DNA of 64,000 nt, from the NCBI GenBank assembly GCA_943369355.1, contig CALRMX020000005.1, forward strand, positions 124,001-188,000, written 5' to 3'. This document shows positions 17,580-25,893 of the stretch, in pieces. The notes under the pieces are model-generated. The model was not told where the DNA came from, made no database searches, and saw nothing but the letters and a program-made list of their open reading frames with translations. Position numbers and translations under genes: made by a program. Positions within the stretch are counted from its first letter, which is position 1, and every line of letters starts with the position of its first letter. The DNA is from UBA7662 sp943369355. GTDB lineage: Bacteria > Bacteroidota > Bacteroidia > UBA7662.

Positions 17580-18816
17580 GCCCGATGGAAATGATAAAAG
17601 TTGTTCCCTTTCCCAGTTCGCTATTCACTTGAATGCTACCCTGATGACTTTTTATTACCTGATTAACATAGCTCAAGCCTAAGCCATAACCTTTTACATC
17701 ATGCACATTACCTTGAGGAATTCTAAAATATTTATCGAATATCAAATCTTGGTAAGCAGTTGCAATTCCTGGGCCCGAATCCCTAATACTCATGCAAAAT
17801 TTATTTTTTTCGTTGTACGTCCGAATTACCACATGGAGCTCACAATTGCTGTATTTAATGGCATTATCAATAAGGTTGTGCATAGCATGGGTGAGGTGAG
17901 TTTCATCTGCAAATAGCCAATAGTGCTCCGCATTGAGATGCAGTTCCAATTGACCTGCTTTATCTTCAATTTGCAGTTCGAAATACTTACTTGCTTTTAG
18001 AATAAGCTCGTGAACGTTCGTGCTTTTCAGCTTTATCGGTAACTGATCGCTTTCAAACAGCTGCATAGTAAGCACACGATCGACAACTTGTTTCAATTTT
18101 TCATTTTCACCCAAGATTATTGAGGTATATCGACTTATTTTATTGCCTTCATTGTCCGATAGCTCTCTCGAAATCAAATTTCCAGCAAGTGCTATATTCG
18201 TGAGCGGAGTTTTGAGTTCATGCGTCATATTACTTACTAAAGAGGCAGTTAATTTGGCTATTGCCTTTTCTCTATTGTATGCAATAAAAGTTCTCCAAAA
18301 AATAACAAGCATTAATATCAATATGGTTATTGCTATTAAAAATGGAGGACCCATCTCAGCAAGTATGTAATGTTTCTTTTGAGGAAGAATGAGCTTAAAT
18401 TCTACTTCACGATTCAAATCCAGCTGGAGCGCTGTGATTACATTAGCATTGTATGCGCCTTTTGGTCGGTTTACTGGCGACGCATTTATTAATTCAAACG
18501 AATAGTCGATTTCAAACTGGTATTCCTGCATGAAATGCTTCAAGATGGAATCGATAATTGCCTTGTCTTTGAAGCCAATACTTATACGTGTGTCTAGGCC
18601 TAATTCCACAGCTGAAGCCCCTTGAATATTCTTACATAATTCTGAATTTGCTTGTACAGCTTCTTTGGTTTTGGCCAATACCCTAAGCGCTTTATCATTG
18701 AACAATGCTTCTTTGACGCGCGCAGTTTCAACAACCCAGTACAATTGAATAAGTAGTACTACTATCAAACAAATTGAAGAAAGAAGTACAAAATATATGG
18801 ATCTATGCATACTCAT
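17572..18816 (-). CDS. Membrane sensor histidine kinase
   Basis: 414 residues. Two membrane helices (about 8-28 and 153-172) flank a periplasmic sensor region of about 125 residues without a recognised fold. The dimerisation helix carries the phospho-histidine near 199 (MTHELKTPLTNIALAGNLI). The ATPase domain shows NLIDNAIKYS, DSGPGIA and GYGLGLSYVNQVIKSHQG. It is the first gene of the minus-strand series HK, RR, stub, propeller copies, giant protein. It diverges from the TonB-C protein at 18950, and the 133-base gap holds promoters for both directions. Confidence 0.92.
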   Translation of the reverse strand: MSMHRSIYFVLLSSICLIVVLLIQLYWVVETARVKEALFNDKALRVLAKTKEAVQANSELCKNIQGASAVELGLDTRISIGFKDKAIIDSILKHFMQEYQFEIDYSFELINASPVNRPKGAYNANVITALQLDLNREVEFKLILPQKKHYILAEMGPPFLIAITILILMLVIFWRTFIAYNREKAIAKLTASLVSNMTHELKTPLTNIALAGNLISRELSDNEGNKISRYTSIILGENEKLKQVVDRVLTMQLFESDQLPIKLKSTNVHELILKASKYFELQIEDKAGQLELHLNAEHYWLFADETHLTHAMHNLIDNAIKYSNCELHVVIRTYNEKNKFCMSIRDSGPGIATAYQDLIFDKYFRIPQGNVHDVKGYGLGLSYVNQVIKSHQGSIQVNSELGKGTTFIISIGHE

Positions 18817-18918
18817 GAATCGTTGAATTTAGTATTTAATCACAGATTCTTTTGCGCATTAACATCTCAATAACAAGTCGCTAACCACTCATTAACCAAT
18901 TCATGTAAAAGGGATACC

Positions 18919-18926
18919 TACATTTG
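18919..18926 (+). promoter_or_regulatory. Candidate -7 box for the TonB-C gene
   Basis: TACATTTG matches the Bacteroidota -7 consensus TAnnTTTG exactly and lies 23 bases before the ATG at 18950. No clear -33 TTG is present at the usual distance. Confidence 0.45.
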
Positions 18927-18949
18927 AATGCCAAACAAAATCAACTCCT

Positions 18950-19696
18950 ATGTCAAAAATTTCCTTCATCTGTATTTTAGTTCTCCTCAGTTGTGCAACA
19001 ATTAACGCCCAAACTACTTCATATACAGGAAGCTGGGGTATAGCATCCAATAAAAACAATGGCGTCGAAGAAAATAGCTTATCCTACGAATTGAGAGGTG
19101 ATTTTAACATCCCCGTATTTCTGGCAAAAACTAAAAAAGCTACAACCATAGAAAACCTACTCGATGACTATCCATCGAAATGGATCGAGCACTACCACAG
19201 TATCGAAATAGCAGTGACCACTCCTAACGGCACCCGGAAAGCTGTGGGAACATCGCCTCAATTGAATTTAAAACAAAAAGAACTTTTGCAAGAGCTGGCA
19301 ATTGGTGATAAAATTCATGTTCTAGTGCAATACAGCGCCAAAAATGCATCGACCAATGAGCAAGAAAAAGGCAAGCTGGAAACAACCTTAACCTTAGTTC
19401 CCGAGAATTCAGCTTCTTACATAGGCGGTAAAGCGAAATGGCACTCCTATTTTGCCACTAAATTTGATAAACTAATCGGTCAAGATGCTATAAGTACCGC
19501 AACTATACGCTTTACCGTAAATACACGCGGTGAGATAGAAAATGTGGTCTTGGTGTCGAGCAGTGGATTATCGAGCATCGACAAAAATTTACTCGAAGCA
19601 GTTAAACTAATGCCCCGTTGGCAAGCAGCTCAAAACAACCGAGGCGAATCGGTAAGTCAAAATTTCTTGTTAATCGTGCAGCGAGGCGGCTGCTAA
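18950..19696 (+). CDS. Secreted protein with TonB C-terminal-like domain
   Basis: 248 residues with a signal peptide (1-20, ending CATINAQ). Residues about 175-245 match the TonB C-terminal fold (ATIRFTVNTRGEIENVVLVS, SSIDKNLLEAVKLMPRWQAA). The middle (60-150) has no recognised domain. It has no membrane anchor or proline-rich linker, so it is not a classical energy transducer; free TonB-C proteins are frequent in Bacteroidota and mostly of unknown role. It diverges from the histidine kinase and could belong to the same regulon, but this is only positional. Confidence 0.75.
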   Translation: MSKISFICILVLLSCATINAQTTSYTGSWGIASNKNNGVEENSLSYELRGDFNIPVFLAKTKKATTIENLLDDYPSKWIEHYHSIEIAVTTPNGTRKAVGTSPQLNLKQKELLQELAIGDKIHVLVQYSAKNASTNEQEKGKLETTLTLVPENSASYIGGKAKWHSYFATKFDKLIGQDAISTATIRFTVNTRGEIENVVLVSSSGLSSIDKNLLEAVKLMPRWQAAQNNRGESVSQNFLLIVQRGGC

Positions 19697-19971
19697 GTTG
19701 CTTTTATGAATTGTAAACTTGCAAGTCGCCGAACTTGTTCGCAAAACGACGCACTGGATGTGTAAGTCCATTTCGGTTGGAATCTTAGCCAAGTTTTAAC
19801 GGAACGCAATCTGCATAAACCCGGAGACAAGGCCACTCCAAGGTAATCTATGTTCTTCCGTTGAGCACGCTTTTTTTAAGTAAAAACGCTTGAGCTTATT
19901 TGTCGAAACAATAATGCAGGCGCGAATAGCGAGTCCTTATCCGCATGGATGGTAATTTCATATTTTGCAGC
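19697..19971. other. Intergenic stretch with possible RNA structure
   Basis: No gene is seen. AACGGAA at about 19799 pairs with TTCCGTT at about 19857, enclosing some 50 bases, and a run of seven T follows at about 19870. It could be a loose terminator for the TonB-C gene or a small structured RNA; no known family is recognised. A TATTTTG element lies four bases before the ATG at 19972. Confidence 0.25.
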
Positions 19972-22900
19972 ATGAAAACCCTACTTCTGTTCTTGCTCCC
20001 CCTTTGTGTAATTGCGCAGCCCAAACCCGACAGCACCAAAAGCAAAAAAGGCTGGGATGTAAATAACGCCCCCGAAACCAGCGGCTATAAAACCGTTGAG
20101 TTCACCACCAACGAAGGCAGCTGGATGAATCTTGACGTGAGTCCCGACGGCCAAACCGTAGTTTTTGATTTACTCGGCGATATTTACCGCATGCCCATCA
20201 CCGGCGGTAAGGCTACCCCAGTCCGAACCGGCAGTGCCTGGGAAATCCAGCCCCGCTTTAGCCCCGACGGCCGCAAGATCAGCTTCACCAGCGATGCTGG
20301 CGGTGGCGATAACCTTTGGGTGATGCAAGCCGATGGCAGCAATCCCCGCCAGGTGACCAAGGAAGACTTCCGGCTCCTCAACAATGCCGTTTGGACCGCC
20401 GATGGCGAGTACCTCATTGCCCGCAAACATTTCACCTCCTCGCGTTCGTTGGGCGCCGGCGAATTGTGGATGTACCACCACAGCGGCGGTAGTGGCGTAC
20501 AGCTCACCAAACGTAAAAACGACCAACAAGACGTGAACGAGCCCAGTACCAGCCGCGATGGCCGCTACCTCTACTACAGCGAGGACGTATATCCAGGAGG
20601 TTATTTTCAATACAACAAAGACCCCAATAGCCAGATTTATGTCGTCAAGAGGTACGACTTCAGCGATGGCAGCACCAAAACCATCACGGGAGGTCCCGGC
20701 GGTGCCGCCCGTCCCCAGATTTCGCCCGACGGCAAGCTACTTGCCTTTGTGAAGCGGGTGCGCACCAAAACCGTCTTGTACTTGCATGAGCTCAGCAGCG
20801 GCGAAGAGTGGCCGGTATTCGACGGCCTCAACAAAGACCAGCAGGAAGCCTGGGCCATCTTTGGCGTTTATCCCAACTATTGCTGGATGCCCAACGGGAA
20901 ACAGTTGTTGCTTTGGTACGGCGGCAAAATCAACCTGCTCGACATCACCACCGGCAGCAGCACCCCCATACCCTTCGAAGCCGAGATGACCCTCAAAATA
21001 CAACATGCCCTCCGCTTCAAGCAAGATGCCGCCCCCGACCGCTTCACCGCCAAGGTTATCCGACAGGCCGTGACCAGTCCCGACCAAAAAACGCTTGTAT
21101 TCAGCGCCCTCGGCTACCTGTGGAAGAAATCGCTACCCAACGGTACGCCCACACGTTTGAGCAGCGGTACCGACTTTGAGTTCGACCCGGCGTTTTCGCC
21201 CGACGGCAAAAGTATCGCCTTTGTGAGCTGGAGTGATAGCGGCATGGCCACCCTTTGCCGCATACCCGCTGCCGGCGGCAAGGTACAACGTTTGAGCACG
21301 CAGCGGGGCATTTACCGGAGTCCGGCTTGGTCGCCCGACGGCAAACAGCTGGTTTTCGAAAAAGAAGCAGGCAATAGCGAGCAGGGGCTCACCCACAGCA
21401 CCGAGCCCGGCATTTACCGCATGGTGGCCACCGGTGGAGAGCCAGTGCTGCTCGGCGAGAGCGGTAGCTACCCGGTTTTCGACCGCACGGGCAAACGTAT
21501 CTTTTACCAAACCGGCGGCGCATATTTTGGCAATATCACCAAGAAGTTGATGAGCATGGACCTCAACGGCAAGGACGTGCGCACCCATGTGCAGAGCAAA
21601 TACGCCAACAGGCTGGTGGTGAGTCCCGATAACCGCTGGGTAGCCTTCACGCAGCTGCAGCAAGCTTATGTTGCCGCCTTGCCCCCCAGCGGGCAAACGG
21701 TAGAGCTCGACCCGAACAGCAGCAGCTACCCCGTGGCGCGGCTCTCGCGCGATGCCGGCATCAATCTGCACTGGACCGCCGACAGCAAGCGCGTATGTTG
21801 GACCCTTGGCGAGCAGTATTTCAGCAACGAGCTGCGCAACCGTTTTGCCTTTGTGGCCGGCGCCCCCGACAGTCTGCCACCCATCGATACCACAGGCATT
21901 GCCATCGGTTTGGAGCTTCCCACCGACAAGCCCACAGGCCGTATTGCCTTGATCGGCGGGCGCATCATCACCATGCGTGGCGAGGAGGTGATCGAAAACG
22001 GCATCCTCTTGCTGCATGGCAACCGCATCGAAGCCGTGGGCGACAGCACCACTCCGATCCCGGCCGGCACCCGCAAGGTAGATGTGCAGGGCAAGACGCT
22101 AATGCCAGGCCTCATCGACGTACACGCACACATTGGCGCCTTCCGCGATGGCCTCTCGATGCAGCAGCACTGGCCCTTTTATGCCAATTTGGCCTACGGC
22201 GTTACTACGGCCCACGACCCTTCGGCCCATACCGAAACCGTTTTCGCCCTCAGCGAGCTACAAAAGAGTGGCCATACCGTAGGACCGCGTTTATTTTCGA
22301 CTGGCTTTATCTTGTATGGCGCCGATACCGATGTAAAAGCCGACATCAAAACCCTCGACGACGCCCGTGCCGCCATACGACGTACCAAGGCCTTTGGCGC
22401 TTTTTCGGTGAAAAGCTACAACCAACCCCGGCGCGAGCAGCGGCAGATGGTGATTGCGGCCGCCTACGAAAACCAGATGATGGTAGTGCCCGAAGGTGGC
22501 AGCACCTTTTACCACAACATGACCATGCTGCTCGACGGCCACAGCGGCATTGAGCACAACATCCCAGTAGCGCCCGTGTACAACGACGTGCTTACCCTAT
22601 GGAAAAACAGCCAAACAGGCTATACCCCTACCTTGATTGTGAACTACGGCGGACTCAACAGCGAATACTACTGGTACCAAAAAACAGAAGTATGGAAAGA
22701 GGAGAAGCTGCTCAAGTTCACCCCACGTGCCATCATCGACAGCCGCTCGCGCCACCGCACCATGGCACCCGACGAAGAGTATGAAAATGGACACATTTTG
22801 GTGAGCCAAACGTGCAGCACCTTGGCCGCCCAAGGGGTGAAGGTGAATTTAGGTGCACACGGTCAGCTGCAAGGTTTGGGCGCCCATTGGGAGTTGTGGA

Positions 22901-23253
22901 GCCTGCAGCAGGGCGGCATCACCCCGCACCAGGCCCTGCGAATGGCTACCCTCAACGGCGCACACTACCTTGGACTCGACCACCAGCTTGGTTCCCTCGA
23001 AGTAGGTAAGCTGGCCGATGTGTTGGTGCTCGACCGCAACCCCCTCGAGGATATCCGCAACAGCAACAGCCTTCGGTATGTGCTCATCAACGGCAGGATG
23101 TACGATACCGAAACCATGAACGAGCTGGTGAGCCGCGAGAAAGCCCGAGGCAAGTTTTACTGGGAAAGTCCTCGCTACAATGCCGCCTTCCCCTGGCACG
23201 AGGATACCGAAAGTTTCATGCATCACGGCTGCAGCTGTACGGCCCGCCACTAG
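19972..23253 (+). CDS. TolB-propeller/amidohydrolase fusion, exported
   Basis: I choose the ATG at 19972, giving 1093 residues that begin MKTLLLFLLPLCVIAQ, a signal peptide. Residues about 40-650 hold repeated PD40/TolB blades (SPDGQTVVFD, SPDGRKISFTSD, SPDGKSIAFVSW). From about 660 the amidohydrolase domain follows, with metal motif DVHAHIGA, a lysine in SVKSYNQPRR, the later histidine of GIEHNIP, and the usual end AADVLVLD-like KLADVLVLDRNPLEDIRN. The family couples a propeller to an imidazolonepropionase/dipeptidase-type metal hydrolase; the substrate is unknown. The last residues, HHGCSCTARH, are rich in possible metal ligands. It is a single-gene unit. Confidence 0.9.
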   Translation: MKTLLLFLLPLCVIAQPKPDSTKSKKGWDVNNAPETSGYKTVEFTTNEGSWMNLDVSPDGQTVVFDLLGDIYRMPITGGKATPVRTGSAWEIQPRFSPDGRKISFTSDAGGGDNLWVMQADGSNPRQVTKEDFRLLNNAVWTADGEYLIARKHFTSSRSLGAGELWMYHHSGGSGVQLTKRKNDQQDVNEPSTSRDGRYLYYSEDVYPGGYFQYNKDPNSQIYVVKRYDFSDGSTKTITGGPGGAARPQISPDGKLLAFVKRVRTKTVLYLHELSSGEEWPVFDGLNKDQQEAWAIFGVYPNYCWMPNGKQLLLWYGGKINLLDITTGSSTPIPFEAEMTLKIQHALRFKQDAAPDRFTAKVIRQAVTSPDQKTLVFSALGYLWKKSLPNGTPTRLSSGTDFEFDPAFSPDGKSIAFVSWSDSGMATLCRIPAAGGKVQRLSTQRGIYRSPAWSPDGKQLVFEKEAGNSEQGLTHSTEPGIYRMVATGGEPVLLGESGSYPVFDRTGKRIFYQTGGAYFGNITKKLMSMDLNGKDVRTHVQSKYANRLVVSPDNRWVAFTQLQQAYVAALPPSGQTVELDPNSSSYPVARLSRDAGINLHWTADSKRVCWTLGEQYFSNELRNRFAFVAGAPDSLPPIDTTGIAIGLELPTDKPTGRIALIGGRIITMRGEEVIENGILLLHGNRIEAVGDSTTPIPAGTRKVDVQGKTLMPGLIDVHAHIGAFRDGLSMQQHWPFYANLAYGVTTAHDPSAHTETVFALSELQKSGHTVGPRLFSTGFILYGADTDVKADIKTLDDARAAIRRTKAFGAFSVKSYNQPRREQRQMVIAAAYENQMMVVPEGGSTFYHNMTMLLDGHSGIEHNIPVAPVYNDVLTLWKNSQTGYTPTLIVNYGGLNSEYYWYQKTEVWKEEKLLKFTPRAIIDSRSRHRTMAPDEEYENGHILVSQTCSTLAAQGVKVNLGAHGQLQGLGAHWELWSLQQGGITPHQALRMATLNGAHYLGLDHQLGSLEVGKLADVLVLDRNPLEDIRNSNSLRYVLINGRMYDTETMNELVSREKARGKFYWESPRYNAAFPWHEDTESFMHHGCSCTARH

Positions 23254-23340
23254 TGCGTAGAGGCAGCAAAAGCTGAAATTACCGCAATTTGGAACCGAAA
23301 AGCGGTACAATGCAGTTGAAAGAGGTAGGCCATTTGCGCC

Positions 23341-23348
23341 TACCTTTG
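23341..23348 (+). promoter_or_regulatory. Candidate -7 box directly before copA
   Basis: TACCTTTG fits TAnnTTTG exactly and ends four bases before the ATG at 23353. A TTG at 23316-23318 is at an acceptable -33 distance (22-base spacer). Transcription would start at or next to the ATG, implying an almost leaderless mRNA. Confidence 0.5.
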
Positions 23349-23352
23349 TTGT

Positions 23353-25572
23353 ATGCCCGTACTTACCACCACCCTGCCGGTTAACGGCATGAGCTGCGCC
23401 AGCTGCGCTGTAAGCGTTGAATCTATTGCCAAAACGCTGCCCGGTATCCGTCAGGCTACCGTTAACCTGGCCACCAATACTGTGCAGTTGGCGTACGACC
23501 AACCTTCGGTGCTCGAGCAGCTGCAAAAGAACCTTGCTGCCATCGGCTATGAGCTCCAGCTCGAGGCCGACGATGCTTTGGCCGCTGCCGAAGAAGCACA
23601 ACATAAAAAGTACCGCTACCTGAAACGACAACTGCTTGGAGCCAGCTTGCTTACGGCCCCCGTGGTGGTTTTGGGCATGTTTTATATGGACCTGCCCGGC
23701 ACCAACCTCTATCAGTGGCTGCTCAGCACGCCCGTGTTGTTTTGGTTTGGACGTCAATTTTTTCGCAACGCCTGGGCACAGCTCAAGCACCGCAAAGCCA
23801 ATATGGATACCTTGGTTGCCCTGAGCACATCCATAGCCTGGGGCTTCAGCACCTTCAATACCTTATTTCCTGAATACTGGCACCAACGCGGTCTGCATCC
23901 ACATGTGTATTTCGAGTCGGCCGCAGTCATCATCACCTTCATCCTCTTAGGGCGCGTACTCGAAGAGCGAGCCAAAAGCAGCACGGCCTCGGCCCTGCGC
24001 AAGCTCATGGGCATGCAGCCTCAGACGGTGCTACTCCTGCGCGGCCAACATACCGAAGCGGTTGCCCTGAGCGCTGTACAGCCCGGCGATCGGCTGCTGG
24101 TGCGTGCTGGTGACCAAATACCCGTCGACGGGGTATTGGCAGCCGGTAGCGGCTTTGTCGATGAAGCCTTACTTAGTGGCGAGCCCTTGCCCGTAGCCAA
24201 AGTACCCGGCGACCGGCTGTATGCCGGCACCCTAAACCGCGACGGAAGGCTCGAGCTTGAAGCTACGGGCGTAGGCCGCGATACGCTATTGGCACGCATC
24301 GTAGCGCGTGTGCAGCAAGCGCAAGGCAGCAAAGCACCTGTGCAGGCGCTCGTCGACCGTATTGCTGCCGTTTTTGTGCCCGTGGTGCTGGGTATTGCCA
24401 TGCTAACCTTTGGCTTGTGGTACTTTTTAGGCGGTGCCGATGCCTTTTCACAGGCACTTCTCGCCGCCATCACCGTGCTAGTCATTGCCTGCCCCTGTGC
24501 CTTGGGCTTGGCCACACCCACCGCCATCATGGTAGGTATGGGCAAAGGTGCCGCGCAGGGCATCCTCATCCGCGATGCCTCGAGCCTCGAGAAGAGCCAA
24601 CAAATTACGCAGCTGGTACTCGATAAAACCGGCACACTCACCACCGGCAAACCGGTGGTAGATGCGCTGGTATGGCAAAAGGCAGGCTTAGAGCAAAAGG
24701 GCGCCTGGGAAGCCATTTGGATGGCCCTCGAAGCGGCCAGCGACCACCCCCTCGCCGAAAGTATCGGCAAAAGGCTGGCTGCCGATGGCGTGCAGGCCAT
24801 CGCCCTCGATCAAGTAAAAACCCATCCCGGCAAGGGTGTGAGCGGTAGCTTTGCCAATCACCGTTGGTTGGCAGGCAGCGACCGCTGGCTGCAGGAAGAG
24901 CAAATACCCATCTCCGCCGAGCTCGAAACGCAGGCCGCACAAGCACGTGCCGAAGGCGCCAGTTTGGTATGGCTGGCCCACGAGCAGCAAGCCGTAGCCT
25001 TTGCCCTGCTCCGCGACGAGCTCAAACCCGAGGCGGTGGCCAGCTTGCGGCGACTCGAAGCGCGCGGCATAAGCATACACCTGCTCACCGGCGACCATCC
25101 CGCAGCAGCGCAGTTTATGGCAGCTCGGGCCGGTATAAAACAACTACTCGCTGCGGCCAGCCCAGCACAAAAGGGCGACTACATCGCTGAACTGCAAGCA
25201 CAGGGCAACTGTGTGGCCATGGTTGGCGACGGCATCAACGACAGCGAGGCCCTCGCCCGTGCCGACCTCAGCATTGCCATGGGCAACGGCTCCGACGTGG
25301 CCATCGACGTGGCCGACATGACCTTGCTGCACAACGACCTTAGCCGCATCGAAACAGCACTGAACCTCTCGGCCGCAACGGTAAAAACCATCCGGCAGAA
25401 CTTGTTTTGGGCATTTATTTACAACCTTATTGGCATACCACTCGCCGCAGGAATACTGTATCCGGTGAACGGTTTTTTGCTCGATCCCATGCTTGCCGCC
25501 GCTGCCATGGCACTCAGTTCGGTGAGCGTGGTGAGCAACAGCCTCCTACTCAATTACCGCAAAATCAACTAA
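23353..25572 (+). CDS. copA: Copper-translocating P1B-type ATPase
   Basis: 739 residues. One N-terminal heavy-metal-associated domain has GMSCASC (C15, C18). The membrane part carries the CPC motif (IACPCALGLATP, about 380), which marks Cu+/Ag+ pumps. The catalytic aspartate sits in DKTGTLTTGKP (about 424), followed by the HP dipeptide in SDHPLAE and the hinge GDGINDSEALARAD. The enzyme exports cuprous ions at the cost of ATP. The length fits the one-HMA type. The start gives a complete HMA beta strand; the next ATG would remove it. The small metal-binding protein gene follows nine bases downstream, so the two are probably one unit. Confidence 0.96.
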   Translation: MPVLTTTLPVNGMSCASCAVSVESIAKTLPGIRQATVNLATNTVQLAYDQPSVLEQLQKNLAAIGYELQLEADDALAAAEEAQHKKYRYLKRQLLGASLLTAPVVVLGMFYMDLPGTNLYQWLLSTPVLFWFGRQFFRNAWAQLKHRKANMDTLVALSTSIAWGFSTFNTLFPEYWHQRGLHPHVYFESAAVIITFILLGRVLEERAKSSTASALRKLMGMQPQTVLLLRGQHTEAVALSAVQPGDRLLVRAGDQIPVDGVLAAGSGFVDEALLSGEPLPVAKVPGDRLYAGTLNRDGRLELEATGVGRDTLLARIVARVQQAQGSKAPVQALVDRIAAVFVPVVLGIAMLTFGLWYFLGGADAFSQALLAAITVLVIACPCALGLATPTAIMVGMGKGAAQGILIRDASSLEKSQQITQLVLDKTGTLTTGKPVVDALVWQKAGLEQKGAWEAIWMALEAASDHPLAESIGKRLAADGVQAIALDQVKTHPGKGVSGSFANHRWLAGSDRWLQEEQIPISAELETQAAQARAEGASLVWLAHEQQAVAFALLRDELKPEAVASLRRLEARGISIHLLTGDHPAAAQFMAARAGIKQLLAAASPAQKGDYIAELQAQGNCVAMVGDGINDSEALARADLSIAMGNGSDVAIDVADMTLLHNDLSRIETALNLSAATVKTIRQNLFWAFIYNLIGIPLAAGILYPVNGFLLDPMLAAAAMALSSVSVVSNSLLLNYRKIN

Positions 25573-25581
25573 CTTTCGCCC

Positions 25582-25797
25582 ATGAACGCACTTCGTTTTA
25601 AATCGACCATCAAATGCACGGGCTGCATCAATACCGTTCGTCCCGAACTCGATAACCTCAAAGGCCTCAAACACTGGGAAGTTGACCTCACCCATCCCGA
25701 CCGCATATTGACCGTAGAAGCCGAAGGTTTGCAGCCCCAACAAGTGGTAGAAAGTCTGCAAGCAGTGGGCTACAAAGCCGAGCTGCTCGAAGATTAA
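25582..25797 (+). CDS. Small heavy-metal-associated domain protein (CopZ-like)
   Basis: 71 residues forming one ferredoxin-like HMA fold: beta strand FKSTIKC, CTGC metal site (C12, C15), helix INTVRPELDNL, then WEVDL, the second helix PQQVVESLQAVGY and a final strand. It lies nine bases after copA and would pass Cu+ to the pump or sense it. CopZ proteins usually have M-x-C-x-x-C; here the site is K-C-T-G-C, a variant common in Bacteroidota, so the metal could also be another soft ion. Confidence 0.85.
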   Translation: MNALRFKSTIKCTGCINTVRPELDNLKGLKHWEVDLTHPDRILTVEAEGLQPQQVVESLQAVGYKAELLED

Positions 25798-25812
25798 ACT
25801 CCCCATGCTATT

Positions 25813-25836
25813 GGGCAATACGCCCCTTGTTTTTTC
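25813..25836 (+). terminator. Probable terminator of the copA unit
   Basis: A short GGGC/GCCC stem with a five-base loop is followed by CTTG and six T, 16 bases after the stop at 25797. The stem is only four pairs, so the call is modest. Confidence 0.45.
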
Positions 25837-25893
25837 ACCAAGCTCGCAACAGCCGTGTTGTGTTGGTACTCTGGCATTAATGCTTCCGAAACC

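Noticed and set aside
19797..19880. Cobalamin-riboswitch-like element (CCCGGAGAC, GGCCAC)
   Set aside because: The motif order is reversed compared with the known riboswitch, and the downstream gene is not a cobalamin or metal uptake gene.
21133..22017. 294-codon minus-strand frame in the amidohydrolase gene
   Set aside because: It is antisense to the propeller region with clear PD40 blades and has no recognisable domain.
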